This document shows positions 18,817 to 27,545 of a DNA stretch of 64,000 nucleotides, piece by piece; position 1 is the stretch's first letter; each line of letters begins with the position of its first letter. Position numbers and translations under genes: made by a program. This DNA comes from Providencia alcalifaciens (lineage in GTDB: Bacteria; Pseudomonadota; Gammaproteobacteria; Enterobacterales; Enterobacteriaceae). Below the pieces are notes generated by a model that was not told the origin of the DNA, searched no databases, and was given only the letters and a program-made list of their open reading frames with translations. The stretch lies in NCBI GenBank assembly GCA_025961275.1, contig JAOQNJ010000001.1:4237353-4301352 (forward strand), given 5' to 3'.

Positions 18817-21710
18817 TGAGCATCTTCCTTAATAGGTAAAACATTTTGGAATTCAGAGGCATTAGGATAAAGCACCCAACCTTTTAATGGCGCATATCCT
18901 GTCTTAGCATCTATATTTTGACCAATAATTTGTGATGTTAGCGCTAAACCTTGGCGCTTCATTACAGCACGTTCGTAATATTCAATAACTTGCTGTTGAG
19001 TCGTCACTGTAAACAAAGCCAATACTTTTTCACGCGTATCGAAAGTAAAAATATTACGGCTAAAGTCTGATGAATAACGCCCTACTTCTTCATAGAAAGT
19101 TTGTGGTGGTTGCTTCATTTCAGTAATAATCGATTGTTTATACTGTTCAAACTCTTGTGCTGGTAGTTTTTTCAACTTATCGAGCGCAGTGCTATAGAAC
19201 TCTTGGTATCGAGTATTCAGATAATCAGGTGTTTTTGCATTGCTCTGTAGCAAGAACCCAATTCCCCATTGATCACCTAAGCCTGCTTTAAAAGTAAATA
19301 CAGCATAACCAAGTTGCTCATTAGTTCGGAGCTGATCATAAAACCAAGGCTGAATAATGTTAGAAAGTAAACCAGACAGAACAGCTCCTTCTATGCGGCT
19401 ATATCCCTCTGGGATATAGATTTCAGCCAAAGCGTTATCTGTACTGTTAGCTTGTCGATGGAAATTAGCTAAATAGGGTTTATCAATCACCACGATGTCG
19501 CCACGCCACCAGTTAGTTCCCTTACTTTTAAGAAGGTCACGCGCATCTTGAATCACTTTAACGCTTTGTGTTTCTGTCAGATTACCAATTACCATGGCTT
19601 GCAATGCTGCACTTTGCACCACATTGATACGATAATCTGTAATGTCTTTCAGGGTAATATTATTTAGTGCTGACAGTCTGTCTTCCTGCTCAAAATAAGG
19701 AACAGTATCAATACGGCGTAATGGCTGCATCGCCAATTCATATGCTTTGGCATTATTAGCGACCTGAATTTGCTCTTGATACCAAGACTTAGCTTGAGCT
19801 AACTCTCTTTCAGTTGGTTCAAAACTTAGGTAAAGCTTTGTCATTGATAAAAATAGTTCAGATAAATGCTGCGTGTAACCACTGGCACTAAATTGTACAC
19901 CACTCCCTTGCGAAACAGAGACTGACATCCCTGCAACGGATGCTTGGTATTGCAATTCATCCATTTTTAAAGAAGCAATATATTGCAATAATGCACCTGT
20001 AACTTGTGATTTCGCGTTTTTAGTTCCTTTTTCTGTTTTTAATACCAGATTAATCGTTGCTTTAGGTTCATCCGCAAAATATTGGCTTGGCATGTAAAGC
20101 ACGCGGGTATTTCCATCTTGATAGACGAGCTCTGGGTGCTGATATGGCTTATCCGCTTTAATTAACGATAAGTTATCTGGGATATACGGATTCAATGCAG
20201 GTAATTTGAATTTAAGCTTGGATTCAAGTTCATCCCACTTGGCGAATTGGTTATCAGTAATTTTATCAACCTGATAAGCAGCATCAACAAAGTAAGCTTT
20301 TTTATTGTGAGGCTCTTCAGGGCTGATAAACCAAATTCTTGCATCTTTTGCTGTCAGTTCAGAGAGCCTTGCTTTTATTGCCGCAGGATCATATTTATCG
20401 GCAATATAGCCAGAATCTAATACATGATTGACTGGAACATTGATCATTTGGTCAGATAACCATTCAATGTAATTCATATTCCTCACAATAGAACCATATC
20501 TAAAGGAAAGATTCAGTACATTGGCTATCTCATCAAAATAGCTTTTATTGATCCCTTCTTTTTTCAGCAGATCGATATAGGCAAAAACAGCTGCAATAAT
20601 TTCATCACGCTGTTCTAAGCCTTTATCCGTTAAAGTGATATAGATAGAAAAAGTACCATAATTACGGTCTGTATCTGGATTTGCTGAAGCACTGATCCCT
20701 TCTGCTAGCCCTTGAGATATCAACCAGTCAGCTAGTGTACCTGGACTGCGATTACCAATCAGATAACCAATATACTCATCACTTTTACTCCGAAAATCAG
20801 CCATATTATTTTTGATACTAAACTCAAGCTGAATAGCTTTTTGTGGCTGAGCAGGAACATAATGGATCACGACTCCTTTCTCGTTATCTGTAACAGCAGG
20901 GATATCTGTTGTTGGGGTACTCACTTTAAAATCAGGAATACGGCCGAAAGTTTCTGATGCAATCTTCGCAAGAGACTCAATCGATTGGTCACCATAAAGA
21001 ACACCGTTCATTAAATTAGCTGAATAGTACTGCTTATAGAAATCGACTAATTCTGTCTGCAATTTACTATTTGGTTTATCTTTTAAAGTCTCCAAATTCC
21101 CACCTGAAAAACGAGAATTAGGGTGCTTAGGATTTAAGGTTTCTGAACGAACTTGCCATAAGCGCATTCCATCGCGAGAACGTGCCATGGTCAGCTCAGC
21201 ATTGACAGCATTACGCTCTCGATCCGCATTAACTGGATCGAGTAATGGCTCTGCTAATGCATCTGCCAACCTATCAGTTGCCTGTTGTAATGCACTATTT
21301 TCTACTTCCAAATAGTAAGCCGTGCGATGGGCCGCAGTACTGGCGTTATGGCTACCACCATGCTTTTGCAAAAATTCAGATAAACTACTTGGCTCTGGGT
21401 ATTTTTTAGATCCCATCAAAACCATATGTTCTAAATAGTGTGCCAAACCCAATTGACTATCAGGGTTTTCAAGGCTTCCAACAGGAATAGATACCGCAGC
21501 TAATGACTTAGTCGCTTTTGGATCTGAAACCAATAAAACGGTCATTCCATTGTTTAATTTAATAGCCTGATAGGTTCTTGGATCATGATCACTCTTATTG
21601 ATCGTTTCTGGTAAAACTTGCCAAAGAGGCTGTGCAATAGCGGCTACGCCCCAAACCATTAACGTTAACAATAAGAAAAATTGAGCGAGACTTCTGGATA
21701 AACGTAGCAT
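18813..21710 (-). CDS. ptrA: Protease III (pitrilysin) PtrA
   Basis: PtrA is a periplasmic M16 zinc metallopeptidase that degrades small peptides such as insulin chains. Its 965 residues begin with a signal peptide ending about AIAQP, followed by the inverted zinc motif HYLEH (H91, E94, H95) and several M16 repeats. It sits between recC and recB as in E. coli although unrelated to recombination. Its stop overlaps the recB start by 4 bases and 18 bases separate it from recC. Confidence 0.96.
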   Translation of the reverse strand: MLRLSRSLAQFFLLLTLMVWGVAAIAQPLWQVLPETINKSDHDPRTYQAIKLNNGMTVLLVSDPKATKSLAAVSIPVGSLENPDSQLGLAHYLEHMVLMGSKKYPEPSSLSEFLQKHGGSHNASTAAHRTAYYLEVENSALQQATDRLADALAEPLLDPVNADRERNAVNAELTMARSRDGMRLWQVRSETLNPKHPNSRFSGGNLETLKDKPNSKLQTELVDFYKQYYSANLMNGVLYGDQSIESLAKIASETFGRIPDFKVSTPTTDIPAVTDNEKGVVIHYVPAQPQKAIQLEFSIKNNMADFRSKSDEYIGYLIGNRSPGTLADWLISQGLAEGISASANPDTDRNYGTFSIYITLTDKGLEQRDEIIAAVFAYIDLLKKEGINKSYFDEIANVLNLSFRYGSIVRNMNYIEWLSDQMINVPVNHVLDSGYIADKYDPAAIKARLSELTAKDARIWFISPEEPHNKKAYFVDAAYQVDKITDNQFAKWDELESKLKFKLPALNPYIPDNLSLIKADKPYQHPELVYQDGNTRVLYMPSQYFADEPKATINLVLKTEKGTKNAKSQVTGALLQYIASLKMDELQYQASVAGMSVSVSQGSGVQFSASGYTQHLSELFLSMTKLYLSFEPTERELAQAKSWYQEQIQVANNAKAYELAMQPLRRIDTVPYFEQEDRLSALNNITLKDITDYRINVVQSAALQAMVIGNLTETQSVKVIQDARDLLKSKGTNWWRGDIVVIDKPYLANFHRQANSTDNALAEIYIPEGYSRIEGAVLSGLLSNIIQPWFYDQLRTNEQLGYAVFTFKAGLGDQWGIGFLLQSNAKTPDYLNTRYQEFYSTALDKLKKLPAQEFEQYKQSIITEMKQPPQTFYEEVGRYSSDFSRNIFTFDTREKVLALFTVTTQQQVIEYYERAVMKRQGLALTSQIIGQNIDAKTGYAPLKGWVLYPNASEFQNVLPIKEDAQ

Positions 21711-21728
21711 CCTTTAATGCTCTCCTTT

Positions 21729-24700
21729 TTATTTTAAATATTCGGTCATTGGAAAAAGGTAATGCTGAGTATTTTCCAGTAACGATTGAACTAGCTTTTG
21801 GTTAATATTCCTACAGACTCGTAATACATAGTCATCGTCCATTTCACCTCTTTTCATAGAAGAACCTTGAAGGCTTTGTATCAACACAGATAGTGCTTTT
21901 TGTTGAACCTCTTCAGAGACAAAATCATACTGCTTTGTTTTCTTATCAAAACACGCTGATAACCAGTTCCAACCACTTTGGTTTAGTAACAACAGAGGCA
22001 TATTTTGCCCTTCACAATAACCACTAACTAGTTGTTCGAGATAACGTTGAGCATCGGCTTGTTTTACACTACTAAAATGCCAAATGCTATTCTCACGACC
22101 TAACGCAATACTTTCACCTTCACCAATCAATAAATTAAATAACAGATGCTCTATCCATAATTGAATACCGTCATTAGCCGTTAAATAAGCAGGACGATAG
22201 CGTAGCAATCCTTTTTCGTGCACATTTTTCAGTACACCCGTTATCTTGATATCATTAACTTTAGTATCAATCACATAATTAAATGGCTGTATGTACTGCT
22301 CTTTCACTTTTTCAGCGAGCGGCGCGATTTCATTGACCTGTTGTTCCCAAAATAATTGACCAAACTGCTTTGCAGGTAACTGCCCCGCAGCCCTTAGTGC
22401 TTGATATAACGGAGTTGGATTTTCATCTTTAACTAACAATCCTAAAACTCGTTCATTCATTTTATAGCGTTGTAATCGGTCTAAAATAAATGGCTCATCT
22501 TCTGGAAGTTCAGTTTCTTCAATAGAAAAATGGACTTTCAAACGCTGTTGGAAAAAAGCTCTAATTGGATGACGATAAAAACGCAATAACTGTTCGACTG
22601 TAATTTCTGTCACTGGTTCACGAGCATCAAGCTTCGAAATGAATTGTTTATTATCTTGCAGAATTGATTTTGCAGCGGGTAGCCACTCGCCAGCAAAACT
22701 TTGATACGGGGAATTGGGTATAAAGTTCTCTTTAGCAAAAGGAACCCTATTATGCTGTATGACAAGATGATTTCTAAGTTTTATTGCACTGTCATCAATA
22801 TTAAGATTTTCATCTCCCAGTAAGCAGAAACTCTGGCAGATATAATCTAAAAGCTCAGAAACCAACATAGAAGGATTACAAATTTGGTTGTCTTGAATCG
22901 ATAGCCCAACATAGCTGATATAAAGCTGTTTTACCGATGAATTCAACGCCTCTAGGAACAGATAACGGTCATCATCTCTACGTTTTCTATCTCCTCTAAT
23001 CGATTTTTCTGCCATTAAGTCAAAGCCTAACGGCGGAATGCTTCGAGGATAGATACCATCGTTCATCCCTAACAGACAAACGACTTTGAACGGTACAGAA
23101 CGCATAGGCATTAATGTACAAAAATTCACAGAGCCCGCAAGAAAACGCTGACTTATCTTCTCATTATCAAAGCAAACTGCCAGTTCATCACGAATTAAAC
23201 GCAAAGGCACTTGTTCTTCGTAACCAGAGCTAAGCGCATTTTCAATGATTTTATGCCACTGTTCGGTCACAAGCGTCAGAACTAATTCAGTGTCACCATC
23301 AACGCTAAAGAAACTATGAATCAGTTGTTGGCAAATATCCTTCCATTCATCAAGGGTTCTCTCAACCTCCAATAACGTGCGCCATTCTTTTAACGTGTTG
23401 ACGAGCAAAGCAAGTTTACCGGCTAATTGTGCAGCTAAACCGCTACTCTCATCATAGGGCAAAATATCATGCCAAGGGCCATATCGGCTATCCATTGCGT
23501 AGCCTAATAGCATGCGGCTTAAACCAAATTGCCATGTGTTTTGTCCTATAACAGGCAGAGACAATGAACGGACATTATCATCATCTAACCCCCAACGGAT
23601 CCCTGATTCATTGACCCATCGACGTAATAACCCGAGTTCACTTTCATCAATACCAAAGCAGGTAGCAAATGCAGAGACTTCGAGCAATGTAAGTACTTGC
23701 TCTGTCGAAAATCGGCTTTGTGGCAGATCAAGTAATAGAATAAATGCCTGTAAAATAGGATGTGCTTGTAAGGCTTTCCGATCTGAAATAGAAAAAGGAA
23801 TGTAACGTGGGGAAGCCGTATTACCGAACACAGCTTGGATAAATGGCGTGTAGCTATCAATATCAGAAACCATAACAATAACATCCCTCGGTGTTAAAGA
23901 GGGATCTTGCTCAAATAATGCCAGTAATTTGTCTTGTAAAATTTCAACTTCCCTTTGAGCACTATGACAAGAATGAAAGGTTACTGATTGATCAGATACA
24001 GCTAATGGGCGTTTACCTATGCTTGTTTCATAACCTTCTAATGTCGTGCCTAATTGAGCATGATTTTCGAGATCTAAAATATCTTGCTGTAAATTTTCGA
24101 GTAAGCTACTTCGATTGGTATCCACAAATGCTGAAATTTCATTTGCACTGTCTATCTGAGAAATAAAATAGAGATTATCCCGCCCCAATTTCCCCCACGA
24201 AGCGAGTAATGGATTGACAATATCTTGCTCACCCTCTTCATTAAACAGTTGCTTAGCATGCTCGTCGATTTTAAAGCGCGATATTTCATGCTTATCGAGA
24301 TAATGACGCAATTTACGCTTCTGTAGTTTCGCCAGAAAAGAGTGGCTGTGAATATCTCCCCAATAGTAACGACACGGATTGGTAAACATCAGGTGAATGT
24401 CGGTGTGTTCAGCAATTGCACTAATTGCCTGAAGGTAGACAGGCGGTAGTGATGAAATACCGCAAATAAAAATACGTTTTGGCAGTACCTTTTGAAAATC
24501 ACGCTTGGTCGATAACTTATCGATAAAATTCTGATAGAGATTTGCTCGATGCCAAGGAGATTGACAAAGTTCTTGCGTATAATCGACTAGCCGTAACCAC
24601 AATCTTTTCTGCCATAATTGGTTGCTGCTCAACCCATCAATTAATTCGTTTTGTTGCCATTTTTCAATCCACTGAGGACGATAAACAAGATACTGGTCAA

Positions 24701-25103
24701 ATAAGTCAGCCACACGCCCCGCAAGTTGATGTAATTTTCGTTTGTCTAAATCTTGCTGTAAATAATGGCGCAATGGCTCAAATTCATCCTCATCAATAAC
24801 CTCTGGCAAGATTTTCATTAATTTCCATGCCATTGCTTGTTTAGTAAAGGCACTTTCCTTAGGTATATCCGGTAATACGCGACGGAACATATCCCAAATA
24901 AAGGTAGCAGGTAGAGGATAATGAATATTAGCCGCTATTCCAAAACGTTTCGCCAATTCAATTTGCAGCCATTGGGACATGCCAGGACTTTGTACCAAGA
25001 TTATCTCTTGTTCGAACGGATGAGAAAGGGGTTCATTCTCGATTAAATGAGCCATCAGCTCCTTTAATAGTTCTAATTGATTAGAATGATAAACTTGAAA
25101 CAT
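21729..25103 (-). CDS. recC: Exonuclease V gamma subunit RecC
   Basis: RecC is the scaffold of RecBCD. It splits the duplex and scans the 3' strand for Chi with dead helicase and nuclease folds. The 1124 residues match the usual length and begin MFQVYHSNQLELL. No catalytic Walker A is expected or seen. The upstream ppdC frame overlaps its start by 23 bases, so recC is transcribed at least partly from the truncated pseudopilin operon or from promoters inside it. Confidence 0.96.
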   Translation of the reverse strand: MFQVYHSNQLELLKELMAHLIENEPLSHPFEQEIILVQSPGMSQWLQIELAKRFGIAANIHYPLPATFIWDMFRRVLPDIPKESAFTKQAMAWKLMKILPEVIDEDEFEPLRHYLQQDLDKRKLHQLAGRVADLFDQYLVYRPQWIEKWQQNELIDGLSSNQLWQKRLWLRLVDYTQELCQSPWHRANLYQNFIDKLSTKRDFQKVLPKRIFICGISSLPPVYLQAISAIAEHTDIHLMFTNPCRYYWGDIHSHSFLAKLQKRKLRHYLDKHEISRFKIDEHAKQLFNEEGEQDIVNPLLASWGKLGRDNLYFISQIDSANEISAFVDTNRSSLLENLQQDILDLENHAQLGTTLEGYETSIGKRPLAVSDQSVTFHSCHSAQREVEILQDKLLALFEQDPSLTPRDVIVMVSDIDSYTPFIQAVFGNTASPRYIPFSISDRKALQAHPILQAFILLLDLPQSRFSTEQVLTLLEVSAFATCFGIDESELGLLRRWVNESGIRWGLDDDNVRSLSLPVIGQNTWQFGLSRMLLGYAMDSRYGPWHDILPYDESSGLAAQLAGKLALLVNTLKEWRTLLEVERTLDEWKDICQQLIHSFFSVDGDTELVLTLVTEQWHKIIENALSSGYEEQVPLRLIRDELAVCFDNEKISQRFLAGSVNFCTLMPMRSVPFKVVCLLGMNDGIYPRSIPPLGFDLMAEKSIRGDRKRRDDDRYLFLEALNSSVKQLYISYVGLSIQDNQICNPSMLVSELLDYICQSFCLLGDENLNIDDSAIKLRNHLVIQHNRVPFAKENFIPNSPYQSFAGEWLPAAKSILQDNKQFISKLDAREPVTEITVEQLLRFYRHPIRAFFQQRLKVHFSIEETELPEDEPFILDRLQRYKMNERVLGLLVKDENPTPLYQALRAAGQLPAKQFGQLFWEQQVNEIAPLAEKVKEQYIQPFNYVIDTKVNDIKITGVLKNVHEKGLLRYRPAYLTANDGIQLWIEHLLFNLLIGEGESIALGRENSIWHFSSVKQADAQRYLEQLVSGYCEGQNMPLLLLNQSGWNWLSACFDKKTKQYDFVSEEVQQKALSVLIQSLQGSSMKRGEMDDDYVLRVCRNINQKLVQSLLENTQHYLFPMTEYLK

Positions 25104-25458
25104 TGTTATCTCCTGTTCTGCAAAACCAGCGGCTTAGAGAAAGTGTTTGTTTAGCTGTGGATAAAGCAATTTGTGTGTTAGTACAATTCTCTGACACCGT
25201 GAAAGTCTGTAAGTTTATCTGCATATCAGGATAAAAAAACGCTGAGTTTTCAGACTCTATCTCCATCATTGAGGCTTTTTTCTCTAAATGGCTCTGTAAT
25301 TCTCTAATTACTGCTGATTGCCGAAATATCCAATTGAAATTCAAGGTAATATACTGGCTATAGTTTAGCAGAGCGATAAGCAAGATAGCAAAAACAACCA
25401 TCGCAACCATTGACTCTATTAATGCAAAACCTTGTTGCTTGTTATCTTGTTGTTTCAT
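25081..25458 (-). CDS. ppdC: Prepilin-like protein PpdC
   Basis: This is a pseudopilin with a prepilin peptidase site: short positive leader, QQGFALIESMVAM, then a hydrophobic helix. Type II/IV-like pseudopilins are cleaved after Gly and methylated; the role of this set in enterobacteria is poorly known. The ATG at 25458 (125 residues) overlaps the ygdB stop as TAATG; a TTG two codons earlier is less likely. It overlaps recC by 23 bases. Confidence 0.85.
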   Translation of the reverse strand: MKQQDNKQQGFALIESMVAMVVFAILLIALLNYSQYITLNFNWIFRQSAVIRELQSHLEKKASMMEIESENSAFFYPDMQINLQTFTVSENCTNTQIALSTAKQTLSLSRWFCRTGDNNVSSLSF

Positions 25459-25898
25459 TAGCAAAATCCTTTTTTATCAACCGGACAGTAGTCAAACCAA
25501 CCGTTCATTCGCACTTGTACTTTTTGAGTGCCTACGATAGGTACAACCCAGCGATACACACTAATGTATCCATTTCCTTTATACGGGCTTCTCCCCATTA
25601 AGATGAACTGAGCTTCCTTGTAATGTTTGATGCAGCTCATCCACGATTGGCTTGGCTCTTGTTGACATTGCCAACCCGAATTTTTAGTATTATTTAATTG
25701 CCAAGATTGTATTACACCCCATGACAAAGCTGATTCAGCTTGGTTAAAAGCCTCAATATATTTTTTTTCACGAAAAAATTCGTCACGAGCATTTTCTTGG
25801 TAGAAATGTAGAGCTTTTAGCAGCAACAGCGCGACTGTCATTAAAATAATCACCATGACCAAAGCAATATTTCCTCTTTGGTTCTTGATTAGACTCAT
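25458..25898 (-). CDS. ygdB: DUF2509 pseudopilin-operon protein YgdB
   Basis: This 146-residue protein has an N-terminal membrane helix (GNIALVMVIILMTVALLLL) after a short basic leader and a periplasmic remainder with several cysteines, as in YgdB, a PilX-like minor pseudopilin partner. It overlaps the ppdB remnant by 4 bases and ppdC by 1, so the three were one operon. Confidence 0.85.
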   Translation of the reverse strand: MSLIKNQRGNIALVMVIILMTVALLLLKALHFYQENARDEFFREKKYIEAFNQAESALSWGVIQSWQLNNTKNSGWQCQQEPSQSWMSCIKHYKEAQFILMGRSPYKGNGYISVYRWVVPIVGTQKVQVRMNGWFDYCPVDKKGFC

Positions 25899-26339
25899 TG
25901 TAAATTTCTCAGTAGCACGGAAGTTTTGTAGCGAAAGAGTTGGTTAGCTAAATGTGGCGTTTCAACACTAAGATTCATTTCAAGTACTGCTTGAGGTTCA
26001 TGCCAAGTAAACTGCAATTCTTTTACTTTCACCATTAGGGGATCAAACAACGATTGCCACCGATTACCATCACAATTCATCACATTACGGTTTGATTCTA
26101 GTTTTTTATCATTCAATCGATAACCAAAAAAATCGGTCTCTTTGCTTCGAGGTTTAACAGGACGCCATTTACCTGATAAATTCTGATCATAGGCAAAGAT
26201 AATGCATGAATTAGGGTATCGGCTCAGGAATTTAGCATCGATTTTGAGTGCCTCACCTTCACACAAAGTACTGCTACAGTATTCTATACGTCTGAAATCC
26301 TTCTCCATGCTGATAAGTACTTTGTTCTGCGCAACTAAA
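25895..26339 (-). pseudogene. ppdB: ppdB 3' fragment, truncated by the IS element
   Basis: The frame runs without a stop from the IS boundary to the stop at 25895. It reads as the C-terminal three quarters of PpdB (KDFRRIEYCSSTLCEGEALKI corresponds to the KHLQRAGYC region of E. coli). The prepilin leader and transmembrane helix are missing, so no pseudopilin can be made even though an internal ATG at 26308 exists. ppdA, normally next upstream, is absent. Confidence 0.85.
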
Positions 26340-27242
26340 TCAGGACACTTTTCTTAAGGAATTTTGTTCATACTCAATTGGGGACAGATCACCGTTGGCA
26401 GTATGAAACCTTTCTAGGTTGTAATAGCGCATATACGCGATAACATCTTCTTTCATCTGTTTCCGAGTCGGCTGAGGGATTTTCAGTACCCAATCGTGTT
26501 TTAAACTGCCAAAAAATCGTTCTACAACGGCGTTATCCCAACAGGCTCCAACATCACCCATGCTTGCCCTAATACCATAGCTTGTTAGCAAGCGGCGATA
26601 TCGCTTACTCGTATATTGAGAGCCTCTATCACTATGAAAGACTAAGCCTTTTTCGGGCTGGCGTAAGTTATACGCTTTCATCAAGGCTTTACTGACTAAA
26701 TCTGCCGTCATTCGTTTATCGATATGCCAACCCACAATACGGCGTGAGTATAAGTCCATCACGATGGCTAAATACATCCAGCCTTCCCCTGTTTTTAAAT
26801 AGGTCACATCACCCGCCCACACTTCGTTAGGTGCGTGAGGATTAAAATTTTGATTGAGCAAATTATCGGCTACGGCATCACTGTGTTTGCGTTTTGTGGT
26901 GACTTTGTAAGCAACGCGCTGAGTGACGACTAGGCCAAGCTGAGCCATTAGCTTTTGAACGCCATAAGCACTCACGCTAAAGCCCTCTTTGCATAACCGT
27001 TTACGTAACGTTCTATAACCTAAGCTATTTCGACTCTGTTCAAAGATAGCTTTGGCTCTGCGGTACAGGCTAAGTTGTTCTGCGGTGATCAATTTTGCTG
27101 GGCGTTTAAGCCAAGCATAGTAGGCAGAACGACTTATTTTCATTAACTTGCAGAGCTTCAGCACGGGAAACTGTGAAGATAATTGCTTAATCGTTTTAAA
27201 CGCTACTTGGTTTCCTTTAGCAGGAGGGCGCTGGCTTTTTTT
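26340..27242 (-). CDS. IS3-family transposase OrfB, made by -1 frameshift from orfA
   Basis: OrfB is the DDE integrase core of the transposase. After the HTH_21-like start (SYPVLKLCKLM-type region), the catalytic residues are visible: Asp in VWAGDVTYLKT, Asp in FHSDRGSQYTS, and Glu in DNAVVERFFGSLKHD. The frame is continuous with the slippery site at 27235-27242, so the product is OrfAB. A GTG at 27164 could start OrfB alone. No disruption is visible, so the element may be active. Confidence 0.9.
   Translation of the reverse strand, partial: KKSQRPPAKGNQVAFKTIKQLSSQFPVLKLCKLMKISRSAYYAWLKRPAKLITAEQLSLYRRAKAIFEQSRNSLGYRTLRKRLCKEGFSVSAYGVQKLMAQLGLVVTQRVAYKVTTKRKHSDAVADNLLNQNFNPHAPNEVWAGDVTYLKTGEGWMYLAIVMDLYSRRIVGWHIDKRMTADLVSKALMKAYNLRQPEKGLVFHSDRGSQYTSKRYRRLLTSYGIRASMGDVGACWDNAVVERFFGSLKHDWVLKIPQPTRKQMKEDVIAYMRYYNLERFHTANGDLSPIEYEQNSLRKVS
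26341..26350 (+). repeat. Terminal inverted repeat of the IS (orfB end)
   Basis: CAGGACACTT, inverted at the other end; the following bases TTCTTAAGG also resemble TAATAATGG of the partner. Confidence 0.8.
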
Positions 27243-27490
27243 AGGATCTCTTTCTCCATCCTAAGTTCTTTATTTTCTTTTCGAAGCCTTAATAGCTCAG
27301 TTCTCTCATCGGCATTCAAGCTGCTACCGGATTGTTCAGCATCGAATTTTGCTTTCCAGTTATAAAGTAATTTATCGGTGATCCCTAATGAAGCTGCCGC
27401 TTTTGGGACGCTATAACCTTGTTCGGTGACTAATGCGACCGCTTCTTGCTTAAACTCAGTAGTGTAAAACCTGTTTGTTCGTTTTTTCAT
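27203..27490 (-). CDS. IS3-family transposase OrfA
   Basis: This 95-residue protein has an N-terminal helix-turn-helix (TTEFKQEAVALVTEQGYSV, then AAASLGITDKLLYNWK) that binds the terminal repeats and a C-terminal leucine zipper (LLRLRKENKELRMEKEILKK). It ends in the region of A7 followed by G on the minus strand (27235-27242), the classic IS3 -1 frameshift signal. Confidence 0.9.
   Translation of the reverse strand: MKKRTNRFYTTEFKQEAVALVTEQGYSVPKAAASLGITDKLLYNWKAKFDAEQSGSSLNADERTELLRLRKENKELRMEKEILKKASALLLKETK
27235..27242 (-). promoter_or_regulatory. Programmed -1 frameshift site of the IS
   Basis: On the minus strand A-AAA-AAA-G lies within CTA AAA AAA GCC of orfA. Slipping back one base joins orfA to an orfB frame that then continues without a stop. 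Confidence 0.8.
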
Positions 27491-27526
27491 TTAACACCTC
27501 AATAATTGGATTATATTCCATTATTA

Positions 27527-27536
27527 AAGTGTCCTG
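27527..27536 (-). repeat. Terminal inverted repeat of the IS (orfA end)
   Basis: AAGTGTCCTG on the plus strand is the exact inverse of the repeat at 26341-26350. Confidence 0.8.
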
Positions 27537-27545
27537 TTTGATTAA

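Larger units (their letters stand above)
26340..27537 (-). mobile_element. IS3-family insertion sequence (about 1.2 kb)
   Basis: Two overlapping frames (orfA and orfB) with a frameshift site are bounded by 10-base perfect terminal inverted repeats (CAGGACACTT at 26341-26350, inverted at 27527-27536) that extend imperfectly inward. Both genes point left, the same direction as ppdB-ygdB-ppdC-recC. The orfB stop codon lies in the right-end repeat. No clear target duplication flanks it; TAAA occurs at 26336-26339 and 27543-27546, but the latter is 6 bases outside the repeat. Ends are therefore uncertain by several bases. Confidence 0.88.
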
